64,000 bases of DNA from NCBI GenBank assembly GCA_017473615.1, contig JAFUKL010000017.1, positions 1 to 64,000 on the forward strand. The letters are read 5' to 3'. The DNA is from Muribaculaceae bacterium (GTDB lineage Bacteria > Bacteroidota > Bacteroidia > Bacteroidales > Muribaculaceae). Below the pieces are notes generated by a model, which had not been told where the DNA came from, did no database searches, and saw only the letters and a program-made list of their open reading frames with translations. Below are positions 9,878 through 18,687 of the stretch, piece by piece (the stretch's first letter is position 1; every line of letters begins with the position of its first letter). The translations under genes were made by a program, and so were the position numbers.

Positions 9878-10153
9878 TTATTTTTCCACGATAGCAAGAA
9901 TGTCGCTTTGGCGCATCATCAGGTATTTTACGCCTTCCACCTCAAGTTCTGTACCTGAATATTTGCCATATAGCACGGTGTCACCCACTTTCACTACCAT
10001 TTCCTCATCTTTAGTTCCTGTTCCAACGGCTGTTACAGTCCCTTTTAGAGGCTTTTCTTTAGCTGAATCCGGGATAATGATTCCGCCCACTGTTACTTCT
10101 TCTGCTTCAGCAGGTGTGATTAGCACTCTGTCTGATAATGGTTTGATGTTCAT
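9878..10153 (-). CDS. groS: co-chaperonin GroES (HSP10)
   Basis: The 91-residue lid of the GroEL chamber begins [12 protein letters not shown]. It has the mobile-loop region ([18 protein letters not shown]) and the [18 protein letters not shown] strands typical of the family. It is the promoter-proximal gene of the groSL operon. No CIRCE-like operator was recognised upstream. Confidence 0.97.
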   Translation of the reverse strand: MNIKPLSDRVLITPAEAEEVTVGGIIIPDSAKEKPLKGTVTAVGTGTKDEEMVVKVGDTVLYGKYSGTELEVEGVKYLMMRQSDILAIVEK

Positions 10154-10494
10154 AATCTTCTATATTTATTTGTTGTTAATTGATTCTTTCTACGAAAGGA
10201 TAATAGCATATTGCGTGCCAAAAGCGCACATTTGCCATTTTGTCACACTCTTATTAAAACAATGACACGTCTCAAAAAGTTCATAAACAGCCGGCGGCTC
10301 GTCCCTTATAAATGGAACAAGCCGCCTCCGGAAAAGTTGTTTTAATTTTAGAATCAGTTTAAAATTTTCTTGAAATTTTTATTACAGTTCTACTTGGGAC
10401 AAGTTTCGGATTCTTATTTCGAGAGTATTTTTGCCCCCAAAACAACTTATGAGATAAAAAGATGTGATGCCAAACCGGCAAACCAAGCCATGCA
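10154..10494. other. intergenic region with hairpin and dispersed repeat copy
   Basis: This 341-bp gap contains the unrecognised groS promoter and a GC-rich hairpin (10293-10331, stem GGCGGCTxGT... / ...ACxAGCCGCC). The hairpin probably ends transcripts from the minus-strand gene stopping at 10495. There is also a 65-bp copy of a dispersed repeat (10351-10415). No open frame of interest is present. Confidence 0.5.
10351..10415 (+). repeat. partial copy of MITE-like dispersed repeat
   Basis: These 65 bp, starting gaatcagtttaaaattttc and ending caagtttcggattctt, match 60650-60714 with a single mismatch. Only the left third of the 203-bp element is present here; the flanking DNA then differs. 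Confidence 0.8.
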
Positions 10495-10926
10495 TCAATT
10501 AATTATCACATTATTGACTCTTTTGCTGTAATTTATCTTCCCCTTTGCATCCGAGTTTTTAAACTTTGCAGGAAATCCGAATACAGTGATACGCAACACC
10601 CTGTTACCTTTCTTCAGATTGGTGTATTGCGGATTTACAAGTAATGCGCAGTTATATTTAATTACGGCTTCAGTCAATGCCAATTCCTCTGCCTCACGCA
10701 GCGACAAGCCTTTCAATTTTGCCCTGCCTTCAGGTGTAGAGATGTCGATTGTATAAGTTATTCCCTCAGGAGATACATCCAAGTCATAGTCGTTGAAACT
10801 GTCGATATGCGTTTGGGGAGTTTGATACGCATTTGATGTACGAGTACCGCTCTTGGTCAAGCTGCACGAACACGCAAGCAGTGCCGGTATCAGCAGCGCA
10901 CATATCTTGAAAAGTATTATTCTCAT
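10495..10926 (-). CDS. small lipoprotein of unknown function
   Basis: The 143-residue protein has a lipoprotein signal peptide; the lipobox LLAC puts the lipidated Cys at about residue 19. A conserved-looking acidic/amphipathic segment follows (ISTPEGRAKLKGLSLREAEE), then NPQYTNLKKGNRVLRITVFGFPAKFKN. The last part resembles envelope proteins that read out 'previously resolved' stored values, but I recognise no named family. It starts 12 bp after the stop of the upstream membrane-protein gene, so the two are probably one operon. Confidence 0.6.
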   Translation of the reverse strand: MRIILFKICALLIPALLACSCSLTKSGTRTSNAYQTPQTHIDSFNDYDLDVSPEGITYTIDISTPEGRAKLKGLSLREAEELALTEAVIKYNCALLVNPQYTNLKKGNRVLRITVFGFPAKFKNSDAKGKINYSKRVNNVIIN

Positions 10927-10938
10927 AGCCTGCCGGTA

Positions 10939-11637
10939 TTAGAAATTATAACGTAAACCAACGCCAAACGTGTGATTGTGTCGCAGGTTGTCTTTCAGCA
11001 GGTCGGCACTGCATACAAGTGATGAACCGTTATTGAAAGAAAATTCATTTTGCAACAGAGGACTGTTCACTATATATGATTTTGCCATTTTCTGATAGCG
11101 ATTAGAGGCAACAAGGAAACCCGTGGTCCAAGCCACACCGGCAATACCAAGTCCGACTGAGAACCAACCTAATTTAGAACCGCTGCTATCTGACGAAAAA
11201 AAATCAGTATCTTCTCCGCTTTTTAAAACAGCACAAATGGCACCACCTGCAACCAGAGCAGCACCACCTACCCAACCTATTATTTTTAACTTTTTCGCTT
11301 TAGCAGCATAGTCGCGAGTTCCTTGGTCGAGATTCATTAAAGCAATGTCATTTAACGATTGTTCGCCCGAATTCTGATTACCCGGGGCAAATTCATTCTG
11401 AGAAGAAGCTGAAACCTCCTCTTTTCTACCATTCTCATAGTTGATGGACTTAATGTCATTGCGATTTAAGATGTAATTACCGCCGTTCGGGTCTTTCCAT
11501 TTCTTGTAGACCACCTCAGATGTGTTCACTTCAATTACGCGACAAATCACCGTCGACCCGTTTTTCTTCACGATTACGTCCTGTGCAAATAAGTTGACAG
11601 CACATGTGAGCATCAATAAAACCAATAGATGTTTCAT
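10939..11637 (-). CDS. exported protein with N-terminal beta domain and two membrane segments
   Basis: The 232-residue product has a signal peptide (about 1-19, ending LFAQ). A short domain follows, starting DVIVKKNGSTVICRVIEV and ending DIKSINYENG, which is common at the start of Bacteroidetes exported proteins of unknown function. Then come a linker and two hydrophobic segments (IGWVGGAALVAGGAICAVL and LGWFSVGLGIAGVAWTTGFLV). The tail GVGLRYNF looks like a terminal beta strand. Function is unknown. It leads the two-gene operon with the small lipoprotein. A structured region with its own promoter lies just upstream. Confidence 0.55.
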   Translation of the reverse strand: MKHLLVLLMLTCAVNLFAQDVIVKKNGSTVICRVIEVNTSEVVYKKWKDPNGGNYILNRNDIKSINYENGRKEEVSASSQNEFAPGNQNSGEQSLNDIALMNLDQGTRDYAAKAKKLKIIGWVGGAALVAGGAICAVLKSGEDTDFFSSDSSGSKLGWFSVGLGIAGVAWTTGFLVASNRYQKMAKSYIVNSPLLQNEFSFNNGSSLVCSADLLKDNLRHNHTFGVGLRYNF

Positions 11638-11695
11638 GTTTGAAAATGTTTTTTGTGTTTCTCATCTCCCAATGAAACAGATTAAATATAAGCAC

Positions 11696-11967
11696 AAAAA
11701 AAGTGTGGAGATTGTATCTCTGTTTTATCTAAATCTCAGGTCTTGGCGTACCTCTCTCATAGATAAAACAATAGCCCCACACCGATATTGCCATATATAT
11801 TGCCACTAACAGCGGCTTAGATATAAGCAACCAATGCAGGTGCCATTGCCAACCTTATCTTCATGAGAGTTACAAACCGCCAAGTTTGAGATTTGAAGAC
11901 AAAATTTCAATAACACCTTTCATTAATATGTACGGATACCACAACCAACGCTTTAGCCGCCGTATCC
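11696..11967 (-). ncRNA. candidate structured non-coding RNA (or long structured leader)
   Basis: A consensus -7 box (TATCTTTG, 11973-11980, minus) is followed by about 270 nt without a good ORF. The RNA would fold strongly. Near the 5' end CGGATAC pairs with GTATCCG. Near the 3' end GTGTGG (plus 11777-11782) pairs with CCACAC (11703-11708), and TGTTTTATCT (11761-11770) pairs with AGATAAAACA (11721-11730). This gives an ~80-nt hairpin with an internal bubble that ends directly at a run of seven U (11696-11702). That is the look of a stand-alone RNA with an intrinsic terminator; the bubbled hairpin recalls 6S RNA, but I cannot assign a family. The alternative is an attenuator or leader of the gene starting at 11637. 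Confidence 0.5.
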
Positions 11968-11972
11968 GCCTG

Positions 11973-11980
11973 CAAAGATA
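11973..11980 (-). promoter_or_regulatory. -7 element of the candidate ncRNA
   Basis: The minus strand reads TATCTTTG, a perfect TAnnTTTG, 335 nt before the nearest minus-strand ORF start. This makes a separate RNA plausible. Confidence 0.55.
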
Positions 11981-12072
11981 ACGAAAAATGTTATATGTGA
12001 GACTATCAGAACTGAAAAAACTCTTTCTATTGATAGCAAGAAATTCTCAAGAAACGATTTGTTGCAACAACG

Positions 12073-13431
12073 CTATCGAGTAACGGCATTAATAAATGCG
12101 GCAATATCCGAAAGAACTTCGGGCGAGACGGTTTCTTCTATATAAAGATATTCCGTCAACGTACCCTTCACCGCATGTTGAAAGAGATGATTCAACCCTT
12201 CATATTCCCTAACCACATCACAATCTTTCCATCGTAAATTATCCCGAATCACCGATAGGTTGGGAGTTGACAACACTTGTGTGTCAAGCGAACCGTTCAC
12301 AGCCATTAAAGGACATTTTATCCGCCTTATGTCATCTACAGGGTCGTAGGATATAAAATAATTGAACCACGGCGATTCAGTTTTCATTATATTAACAAGC
12401 ATTGAACGTAAGTCTTCAGGCAGATCGGCTTTAGTTTCGCTTATTGCCATTGCCACAGCCATATCGGCATATACGATGGCAGACGAGCCGTATGCTATCT
12501 TGTATTCATACATTTTCTCCAATGCCCGGCAGTAATCATCGACCATACGCTCCGGAACGCCTTGCGACAACATAATAGGACGATTCTGCCCCACAAGGAT
12601 TTTATCGCCGCGCAAGGCTGCACCGGCAAGGCTCACAATAAAATCGGTTTTTCCTCTACCGGCAAGAATAAACGCAATCGTTCCACCTTCGCTATGTCCC
12701 AACAAACCCACCTTACCGAATTTACCGATATTGCGCAAAAAGGCCAATCCGGCAGCCGCATCATCGGCAAATGTTTCGGTAGTAGCATTTTTGAAATTAC
12801 CGGTTGACTTATCCTTCCCCCTATCGTCATATCTTAAAGAAGCTATGCCATTCAAGGCAAGATGATGAGCGATTACCGCAAACGGTCGATGATAAAGTAT
12901 CTCCTCGTCCCTATTCTGCCGTCCACTACCTGTAACCATAAGCACAACAGGAGTTTTACCTTCTTGATAATCGACCGGATATGACAACGTTCCGCTTAAC
13001 ACAGCGCTATCACCGGGATTAACAAAAGTTACTTCTTCGGTTTCATACGGAAATGGAGGTTGCGGATCTTGTGTGCGCTTGTACACCGGTCGCCCTCGTT
13101 TCAACACAAGAACACTGCTAAAACCTTTCTGGTGAAACATGCCCTCAATACGGCCTCCGACAAGTTCTCCCTCAAACGAAACATCCAATTCAGGAACTTT
13201 CACGATAAGTGAATCGGCGGTACAAAGTTCAAGTTTCGCAGGAATGCCGAACGCAGCTTGATCAGGCGAATCCATCGTGCAGCTATCTCCTTCAACATTG
13301 AATACAAGACTTAAAGACTGCAAACCCAAATGTAATCTTCCGTTCCATGAGCCGGAAAGTCTTTCAGCATCCATAAACAATGCCGACATCAACAATAGTA
13401 TCACCAATATACACTTCTTAAATTTCATCAT
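12073..13431 (-). CDS. exported alpha/beta-hydrolase
   Basis: The 452-residue protein has a signal peptide (about 1-22). An N-terminal beta domain (about 25-115; LSGSWNGRLHLG ... GRIEGMFHQKG) is followed by an alpha/beta-hydrolase domain. The nucleophile elbow is GHSEGG and an oxyanion-region VTGSGRQNRDE lies upstream. The late acid and His are likely in NGSLDTQV and GLNHLFQH. This architecture is common in Bacteroidetes exported esterases/acyl-hydrolases; substrate unknown. The start codon overlaps the mgtE stop by 4 bp, so it is translated as the third gene of the rsmA-mgtE operon. Confidence 0.82.
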   Translation of the reverse strand: MMKFKKCILVILLLMSALFMDAERLSGSWNGRLHLGLQSLSLVFNVEGDSCTMDSPDQAAFGIPAKLELCTADSLIVKVPELDVSFEGELVGGRIEGMFHQKGFSSVLVLKRGRPVYKRTQDPQPPFPYETEEVTFVNPGDSAVLSGTLSYPVDYQEGKTPVVLMVTGSGRQNRDEEILYHRPFAVIAHHLALNGIASLRYDDRGKDKSTGNFKNATTETFADDAAAGLAFLRNIGKFGKVGLLGHSEGGTIAFILAGRGKTDFIVSLAGAALRGDKILVGQNRPIMLSQGVPERMVDDYCRALEKMYEYKIAYGSSAIVYADMAVAMAISETKADLPEDLRSMLVNIMKTESPWFNYFISYDPVDDIRRIKCPLMAVNGSLDTQVLSTPNLSVIRDNLRWKDCDVVREYEGLNHLFQHAVKGTLTEYLYIEETVSPEVLSDIAAFINAVTR

Positions 13432-14795
13432 CCGAATGCACTTATAAGAGATGAACTTACTACCATATAAATCAACATACCTACGATATCACTCGTAATG
13501 GTGATAAAAGGTCCTGTGGCAAGTGCCGGGTCAATCTTAAAGCGTTCCAACATCAACGGAACAAACGAACCGAATACCGATGCGAACAGCACGACTGCAA
13601 ACAAAGACAGTGTAACAGCCATCGTAACCACATCCAACGGACTTTCCCCGCTTATCAACCTGTAAATATACACCATCAACGAAATTACCAACGCATTAAG
13701 CATAGCTATACTGAATTCTTTCAGCAACAATTTTCCGGAATTCTTTATATCCAAACTGCCGTTGGCAAGACCCTGTACCACGATAGCCGAAGATTGCGTA
13801 CCCACATTACCGCCGGTACCTCCGATAAGCGGAATGAATAACGCCATCGCCGGATTGGTGGCAAACCCCTTTTCAAATCCGCCGAGAATCCATGAATTGG
13901 CTATTCCGCCGAAAATACCTATCAACAGCCACGGAAGGCGAGCCTTGGTTTGTGTCATGATACTGTCATCACTCTCAACATCTTGCGAGATACCTGATGC
14001 CAACTGATAATCACGTTCGCTCTGCTCACGCACAGTATCCATAACGTCGTCCACCGTGATGCGTCCCACAAGTCTGCCTATAGAGTCCACTACAGGCATC
14101 GCCACAAGGTTATACTTCTCGAAATCGAGTGCAACTTCTTCTATAGGAGTGTCGGTCTTCACCACAATAGGGTCATCTTCCATCACATGCTTGATTTTAG
14201 ACACCGACGGGTGAGTAATCATCTTTTGAAGTGGAAATACACCTTTCAGGCGGTTGTCATCATCCACAACATATACATTGTAGATTTCGTCCATACCTTC
14301 AGCCTCCGCCTGCGTGCGCATTTCTTTCACGCACTCCTGCATACTCCAATTTTCATTAACGACAATCATCTCGGTACCCATAAGACCACCGGCTGTATCA
14401 TCGTCATATTTTAACAGGTCGATAATATCTCCTGCTTGTTCCACGTCTTCGATATGAGAGATAATCTCGTCTCGTTCCTCTTCGTCAAGTTCTTGCAGAA
14501 GGTCTACAGCATCATCGGTATCAAGAAGTTCCAGAGTTTCAGCAATTTCCTTGACAGGCATCTGCTCCAACTGACGGCGACGGTCATCTTCATCCATCTC
14601 CATAAGCACTTCCGCTGCCACTTCTTCATCAAGAAGGCTCTCAAAGAATTCTTCATCCTCGACATCCAACTCCTCAAAAAGTTCAGCAATATCTGCAGGG
14701 TGCAAATCTTTTAAAAGTTTGCGTCCTAACTCAACATCCTTCCTTGCGATAATCTCCCGCAAGTCATCCATGAACTCTTTAGTATATTCCTTCAT
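13428..14795 (-). CDS. mgtE: magnesium transporter MgtE
   Basis: The 455-residue Mg2+ channel has an acidic N-terminal helical MgtE_N domain (about 1-130, rich in Asp/Glu), two CBS domains (about 135-255) that sense Mg2+, and a C-terminal five-helix membrane domain. The latter contains the pore motif NPAMALFIPLIGGTGGNVGTQ, split here by family convention. It lies between rsmA (15 bp upstream) and the hydrolase (4-bp overlap). Length and domain order are typical. Confidence 0.95.
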   Translation of the reverse strand: MKEYTKEFMDDLREIIARKDVELGRKLLKDLHPADIAELFEELDVEDEEFFESLLDEEVAAEVLMEMDEDDRRRQLEQMPVKEIAETLELLDTDDAVDLLQELDEEERDEIISHIEDVEQAGDIIDLLKYDDDTAGGLMGTEMIVVNENWSMQECVKEMRTQAEAEGMDEIYNVYVVDDDNRLKGVFPLQKMITHPSVSKIKHVMEDDPIVVKTDTPIEEVALDFEKYNLVAMPVVDSIGRLVGRITVDDVMDTVREQSERDYQLASGISQDVESDDSIMTQTKARLPWLLIGIFGGIANSWILGGFEKGFATNPAMALFIPLIGGTGGNVGTQSSAIVVQGLANGSLDIKNSGKLLLKEFSIAMLNALVISLMVYIYRLISGESPLDVVTMAVTLSLFAVVLFASVFGSFVPLMLERFKIDPALATGPFITITSDIVGMLIYMVVSSSLISAFG

Positions 14796-14810
14796 AACGC
14801 CTTATCCTCT

Positions 14811-15596
14811 TTATTTTTCTACCCGGTTGGATTCAATCACATTAGTTAATTCTACAAATTGAGATACGCTCAACTGCTCAGGACGCATACCGAAAACAGG
14901 CAGGTTCAGCACCTCTTGATTATTCGTCATACCTCGCAAAGAATTTCGCAACGTCTTACGACGCTGACCGAAAGAGGTCTTCACCACGGTTTTAAACAAC
15001 TTTTCATCACATCCCAAATCAGTCACGTTGTTACGTGTGAGTTTTATCACTCCGCTTTTCACCTTGGGAGGCGGATTAAACACATGTTCTGGTACTGTAA
15101 ACAAATATTCTATATCATACCATGCCTGCAACAAAACCGACAGAATACCATAAGTCTTAGAGCCGGGTAAAGCAGCCACACGTTGAGCCACCTCGCGCTG
15201 GAACATTCCGCTACAGCAAGGGATATTATCTTTATGGTCGAGTACCTTAAACAATATTTGAGATGAGATATTATACGGATAATTACCTATCACACAGAAA
15301 TTACCACCATCAAACAACTTGCCAAGGTCGATTTTCAGAAAGTCAGCCGCAATAATACGCCCCTCCAATTCAGGATAGTGCTCTTCAAGATACTCCACAC
15401 TCTCCCGGTCAAGTTCTATAACTTTCAAATCATGACCGTCAGCTATCAGGTATTGCGTAAGCACCCCCATCCCGGGACCTATCTCCAATACCGGCATGCC
15501 ACGATAATCCATAAGAGTATCAGCTATTTTCTGCGCTACCGATAAATCGGTGAGGAAGTGCTGCCCTAAATTTTTCTTTGCCTTTACTTGCTGCAT
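14811..15596 (-). CDS. rsmA: 16S rRNA adenine-1518/1519 dimethyltransferase RsmA (KsgA)
   Basis: RsmA uses SAM to dimethylate two adjacent adenines in helix 45 of 16S rRNA. The product shows the opening KKNLGQHFLTD, SAM motif LEIGPGMGVLTQYL, catalytic NYPYNISSQ (N-x-P-Y) and the C-terminal FGQRRKTLRNSL. I chose the ATG at 15596 (MQQVKAKKNLGQHF, 261 residues) because family members begin just before the GQHF motif. The in-frame extension to 15671 adds 25 unconserved residues. It is the first gene of the operon with mgtE and the hydrolase. Confidence 0.95.
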   Translation of the reverse strand: MQQVKAKKNLGQHFLTDLSVAQKIADTLMDYRGMPVLEIGPGMGVLTQYLIADGHDLKVIELDRESVEYLEEHYPELEGRIIAADFLKIDLGKLFDGGNFCVIGNYPYNISSQILFKVLDHKDNIPCCSGMFQREVAQRVAALPGSKTYGILSVLLQAWYDIEYLFTVPEHVFNPPPKVKSGVIKLTRNNVTDLGCDEKLFKTVVKTSFGQRRKTLRNSLRGMTNNQEVLNLPVFGMRPEQLSVSQFVELTNVIESNRVEK

Positions 15597-15687
15597 AAAC
15601 GTAACGTTTTTTAAGATTTTCAGCATTTTTCTTTTTTTATCCGGAATGAAAATGCCCCCGATATTGCACAAAACGGATAAAATCCCC

Positions 15688-15695
15688 TATCTTTG
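15688..15695 (+). promoter_or_regulatory. -7 element for the flippase-like gene
   Basis: TATCTTTG with TTG at 15664-15666 upstream (21-nt spacing) fits the Bacteroidetes primary-sigma promoter. It lies 26 nt before the ATG at 15722. Confidence 0.75.
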
Positions 15696-15721
15696 CAAAA
15701 TACAAAGGTACAAAAATTCTT

Positions 15722-16765
15722 ATGCTCCGCAAGATTCTTACATATTTAATTCCGTTGTTAATAGGTGTGGGATTATTCTATTTCCTATGGATAAACGTTG
15801 ACTCGGAACAGCTGCTTGACTGCATGCGCTACGACGTGGACTACAGGTGGTTTGTACTCATTGCGTTCATAAGTATATGGAGCCACGTCTTCCGTGCCTT
15901 ACGCTGGAGACTGCAACTGAGGGCTATAAACATCGATGCTCCGTTGCATGTTCTGATATGCTCCATCTTCGGCACTTATGCGATGAACCTCATTTTTCCC
16001 CGCCTTGGCGAAGTGTGGCGTTGCGGATATATAGCAGAACGTCAAAAAGCCTCATTCACACAAGTGGTAGGTTCTATGGTGGCAGATCGCATGACCGATT
16101 CCGTGACAGTAATAATTCTTGCCGTTTTCACTTTTTTTCTCGCACAAGACGCATTCCATTCATTTCTCGACACATACCCACAGATTAAAGAGAAATTATG
16201 GAACATCTTAACATCGCCGGCAACTTGGGGCATAGCGACAGCAACAATACTCTTTGCCGTGTGGTTAATACGCTCACATTCACAAAATAAGATAATATCC
16301 AAGCTGCACACAATGATAGTAAATCTATGGCAGGGATTCTACGCAATAACCAAGATGGAAGGAAAATGGTATTTCCTGCTATACACCATTCTTATATGGG
16401 GATGCTATTTCATCCAGTTGTATCTTGCCAAATTCGCATTCTCATTCACTCACGATTTGGGCGTTGTGGCGATTCTTGTATTGTTCGTTCTTAGCAGTTT
16501 CGGTATGGGAATACCCACTAACGGCGGACTTGGTTCCTATCATGTGGCAATAATTTTCGGGTTATCAGTATACGGAATAGGAACATTTGACACTACAGGA
16601 TTCGATCCGCAAGCCTCGGCATTTGCCATGCTTGAATGGGGACTGCAAACTGTCATGCTTGTGATTCTGGGTATATATACGGCTATATATGTAACCATTG
16701 ACCGACAACGTATTGCGTCCGGCAAAACCATAGTTCACCGGTCGGGCGATAAAATGAGATTATAA
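15722..16765 (+). CDS. lysylphosphatidylglycerol synthase TM-region / UPF0104 flippase-like protein
   Basis: The 347-residue polytopic membrane protein has about eight predicted helices. It carries the family landmarks RALRWRLQLRA, the GTYAMNLIFPRLGEVWRCGYIAER segment (split here) and a late GIPTNGGLGSYHVAI motif. The domain occurs fused to MprF synthetases or alone, where it is thought to move lipids across the membrane. Here it is alone, without the aminoacyl-transferase half. A small membrane protein follows 16 bp downstream, probably on the same transcript. Confidence 0.85.
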   Translation: MLRKILTYLIPLLIGVGLFYFLWINVDSEQLLDCMRYDVDYRWFVLIAFISIWSHVFRALRWRLQLRAINIDAPLHVLICSIFGTYAMNLIFPRLGEVWRCGYIAERQKASFTQVVGSMVADRMTDSVTVIILAVFTFFLAQDAFHSFLDTYPQIKEKLWNILTSPATWGIATATILFAVWLIRSHSQNKIISKLHTMIVNLWQGFYAITKMEGKWYFLLYTILIWGCYFIQLYLAKFAFSFTHDLGVVAILVLFVLSSFGMGIPTNGGLGSYHVAIIFGLSVYGIGTFDTTGFDPQASAFAMLEWGLQTVMLVILGIYTAIYVTIDRQRIASGKTIVHRSGDKMRL

Positions 16766-16781
16766 AACACTTTATTTGATT

Positions 16782-17300
16782 ATGGCAAAAGAAAAATATG
16801 ACTTCTTTGATGATGATGACGAAAATGAAATCATTGAACCTGAAGAAAAAATAGAAACACCTGAAGAAAAGGAAGAAAAAGAAATCGCTAACGACACGAT
16901 TACACGAGGATTCAACCGCTTGCGATTGATTACTTATTCCGTGGCAACATTAATTGTCGTTTGGATAGGCGTATGGTTATGGATGCGCTATTTCAGCCCG
17001 TATACCGTAGAAGCAAAACAAACCGGCAGAATAATGGAACTGAAATGCAAAGGACTGATATTCAGCACATACGAAGGTTTAATGCTATCTGAAAAATATG
17101 TCGATTATCCCGACAAATGGATGGAATATGACTTCCCCTTCTCTATCACCAACGATTCTATCGCCCGCAAAATAATGAATCTGCAAGGAACCGGAAAGCG
17201 TGTAAGGCTTACCTACGAAGAATATCAAGGTATTATACCTTGGCGCGGTTCTTCGCATCGCATTGTAACCGGTTACGAAATAATTGAGGATGAAGATTAA
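16782..17300 (+). CDS. single-pass membrane protein of unknown function
   Basis: The 172-residue protein starts MAKEKYDFFDDDDENEI (ATG at 16782; the in-frame TTG six bases earlier is not a credible start). It has a very acidic cytoplasmic N-terminus (to about residue 35), one transmembrane helix (LITYSVATLIVVWIGVWLWM) and a ~110-residue exported domain containing TGRIMELKCKGLIFSTYEG. It occurs right after the LPG-synthase-like gene. The family is found in Bacteroidetes as hypothetical; I cannot assign a role. Confidence 0.7.
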   Translation: MAKEKYDFFDDDDENEIIEPEEKIETPEEKEEKEIANDTITRGFNRLRLITYSVATLIVVWIGVWLWMRYFSPYTVEAKQTGRIMELKCKGLIFSTYEGLMLSEKYVDYPDKWMEYDFPFSITNDSIARKIMNLQGTGKRVRLTYEEYQGIIPWRGSSHRIVTGYEIIEDED

Positions 17301-17323
17301 CCTTCATCCTCAATTCATTTTAT

Positions 17324-18247
17324 TCAATTAATCCATTTGGGATTTCCTGCATAAGTAGCTTTCTTAAGCGGCATTGGTTCATCACTCAACAAGCGATATA
17401 ATGCAGGTGACTCCAATATTTCTCGTGCATCACATTCTTTTCCGTCAACAATCACAGTGCGATATATCAATCTCACTCCATGGCTGTAATCGGCATAGAA
17501 GTTGCCATGCTTCACATGTAACGGTTGCTGGGTTCGTCCATCGGGATGATGCCAACCATAAATAGCAACATTTTTCTCCATACCGGGTAATGTGAGAATC
17601 TTATAGGTCAATACAATATCTTTCTTCAAACCCGAAACAAATTGCCCAAACTCATAACCTTTTGCCTTATAAAGTGCATTAATGGCATTATTACTATCTT
17701 GAAATACTATTGGATTACAATTTCTGTTGCCTAACGGACGAAATGGGAATATATCAAGATGTCCTTCCGACACTTCTGCTATTCTATCCACAAGATAAGT
17801 TGTGGGTAAAATACAATTCAATGTATCGGCAATACGTTGGGCTGAAAGTGGTCCCATAGGCATACGCACAAAATCATCATCGTTACCTACTGCAACGTAA
17901 TCAGGCAGCACAAGTATTTCCACAGTGTGAGGAATTCGTAATATTTCCACCGAATCAACGACCTGGGTTTTAAACACAATCTTTTGAAATTGTTTCAACT
18001 CGCCGGGCATATTTCCGGCAAGGACAGCATCTACTATCATATCTTCAAGAGTCCAAAAATCAACAGTATCGGCTTTCAACATAAACTCCAACCCCGGTAT
18101 CGATGCCGTAGGTTTACCTTCAAAATATGGAACCGGTATATCAACTCGTTCAAGTCGGGAATTTTCACCATAAACAACACGCTCAACAGCATTTGCACAT
18201 GCACACCCCATCAACACACATAAAAATATCAATTTCAGTCTTCCCAT
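17324..18247 (-). CDS. exported protein of unknown function
   Basis: The 307-residue product has a signal peptide ending near CANA (about residue 20). Recognisable blocks are VEILVLPDYVAVGNDDDFVR, MGPLSAQRIADTLNCILPTT, YLVDRIAEVSEGHLDIFPF and the late GWHHPDGRTQQPLHVKHGNFY with HGVRLI. The HGNFYADYSHG segment, with several His, could hold a metal or active site. Proteins of this layout are found in many bacteria and fungi as uncharacterised. It is a monocistronic gene with its own -7 box (18273-18280). Confidence 0.6.
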   Translation of the reverse strand: MGRLKLIFLCVLMGCACANAVERVVYGENSRLERVDIPVPYFEGKPTASIPGLEFMLKADTVDFWTLEDMIVDAVLAGNMPGELKQFQKIVFKTQVVDSVEILRIPHTVEILVLPDYVAVGNDDDFVRMPMGPLSAQRIADTLNCILPTTYLVDRIAEVSEGHLDIFPFRPLGNRNCNPIVFQDSNNAINALYKAKGYEFGQFVSGLKKDIVLTYKILTLPGMEKNVAIYGWHHPDGRTQQPLHVKHGNFYADYSHGVRLIYRTVIVDGKECDAREILESPALYRLLSDEPMPLKKATYAGNPKWIN

Positions 18248-18687
18248 AATGATAACAGTTTCAATTCACCTCCAAAAATAGTGAAAAAAAACAGATTACG
18301 AGAAACAAACATTTCTTGTAATCTATCAATTTCATTGATTTACGTTAATCAGCTTCACTTCAAGACATTTTCTTTACAATAGGAGCATGAAGAGGTTTAT
18401 ATTCTTTTGGTATTGATTTTACACTGCTCGACGCCGTGTTATTTTGCGATTTACCTCATCATATTTCACAAAGTCTTCGTAGTTATATTGCCAATCATCA
18501 CCGTAAGCCAACCTATGAATACGATAATAAAATTGTATTTTTATTTCACAAAAAATAATCCTTTCCTAATTGTAGAATTATTCTCCGTCACACATAATCA
18601 AAAACGTAAAAATCGTCAGTGCGTTGACGATTTTTTACGTGATTTTCGTCACTCAATTGACAATCATTACTCTATACATCAATTTTC
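18248..18687. other. 440-bp intergenic region with a strong stem-loop
   Basis: It contains a -7 box on the minus strand (TATTTTTG, 18273-18280) for the gene below it and a long stem-loop at 18604-18641. An open frame on the plus strand (18407-18748) runs into the opposite-strand lysO gene and looks like noise. Confidence 0.45.
18604..18641. terminator. 15-bp stem-loop downstream of lysO
   Basis: ACGTAAAAATCGTCA pairs with TGACGATTTTTTACGT around a short loop, with one bulged base. It sits about 50-85 nt beyond the lysO stop and could end that transcript. The absence of a clean U-tract on the minus strand leaves this open. Confidence 0.5.
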
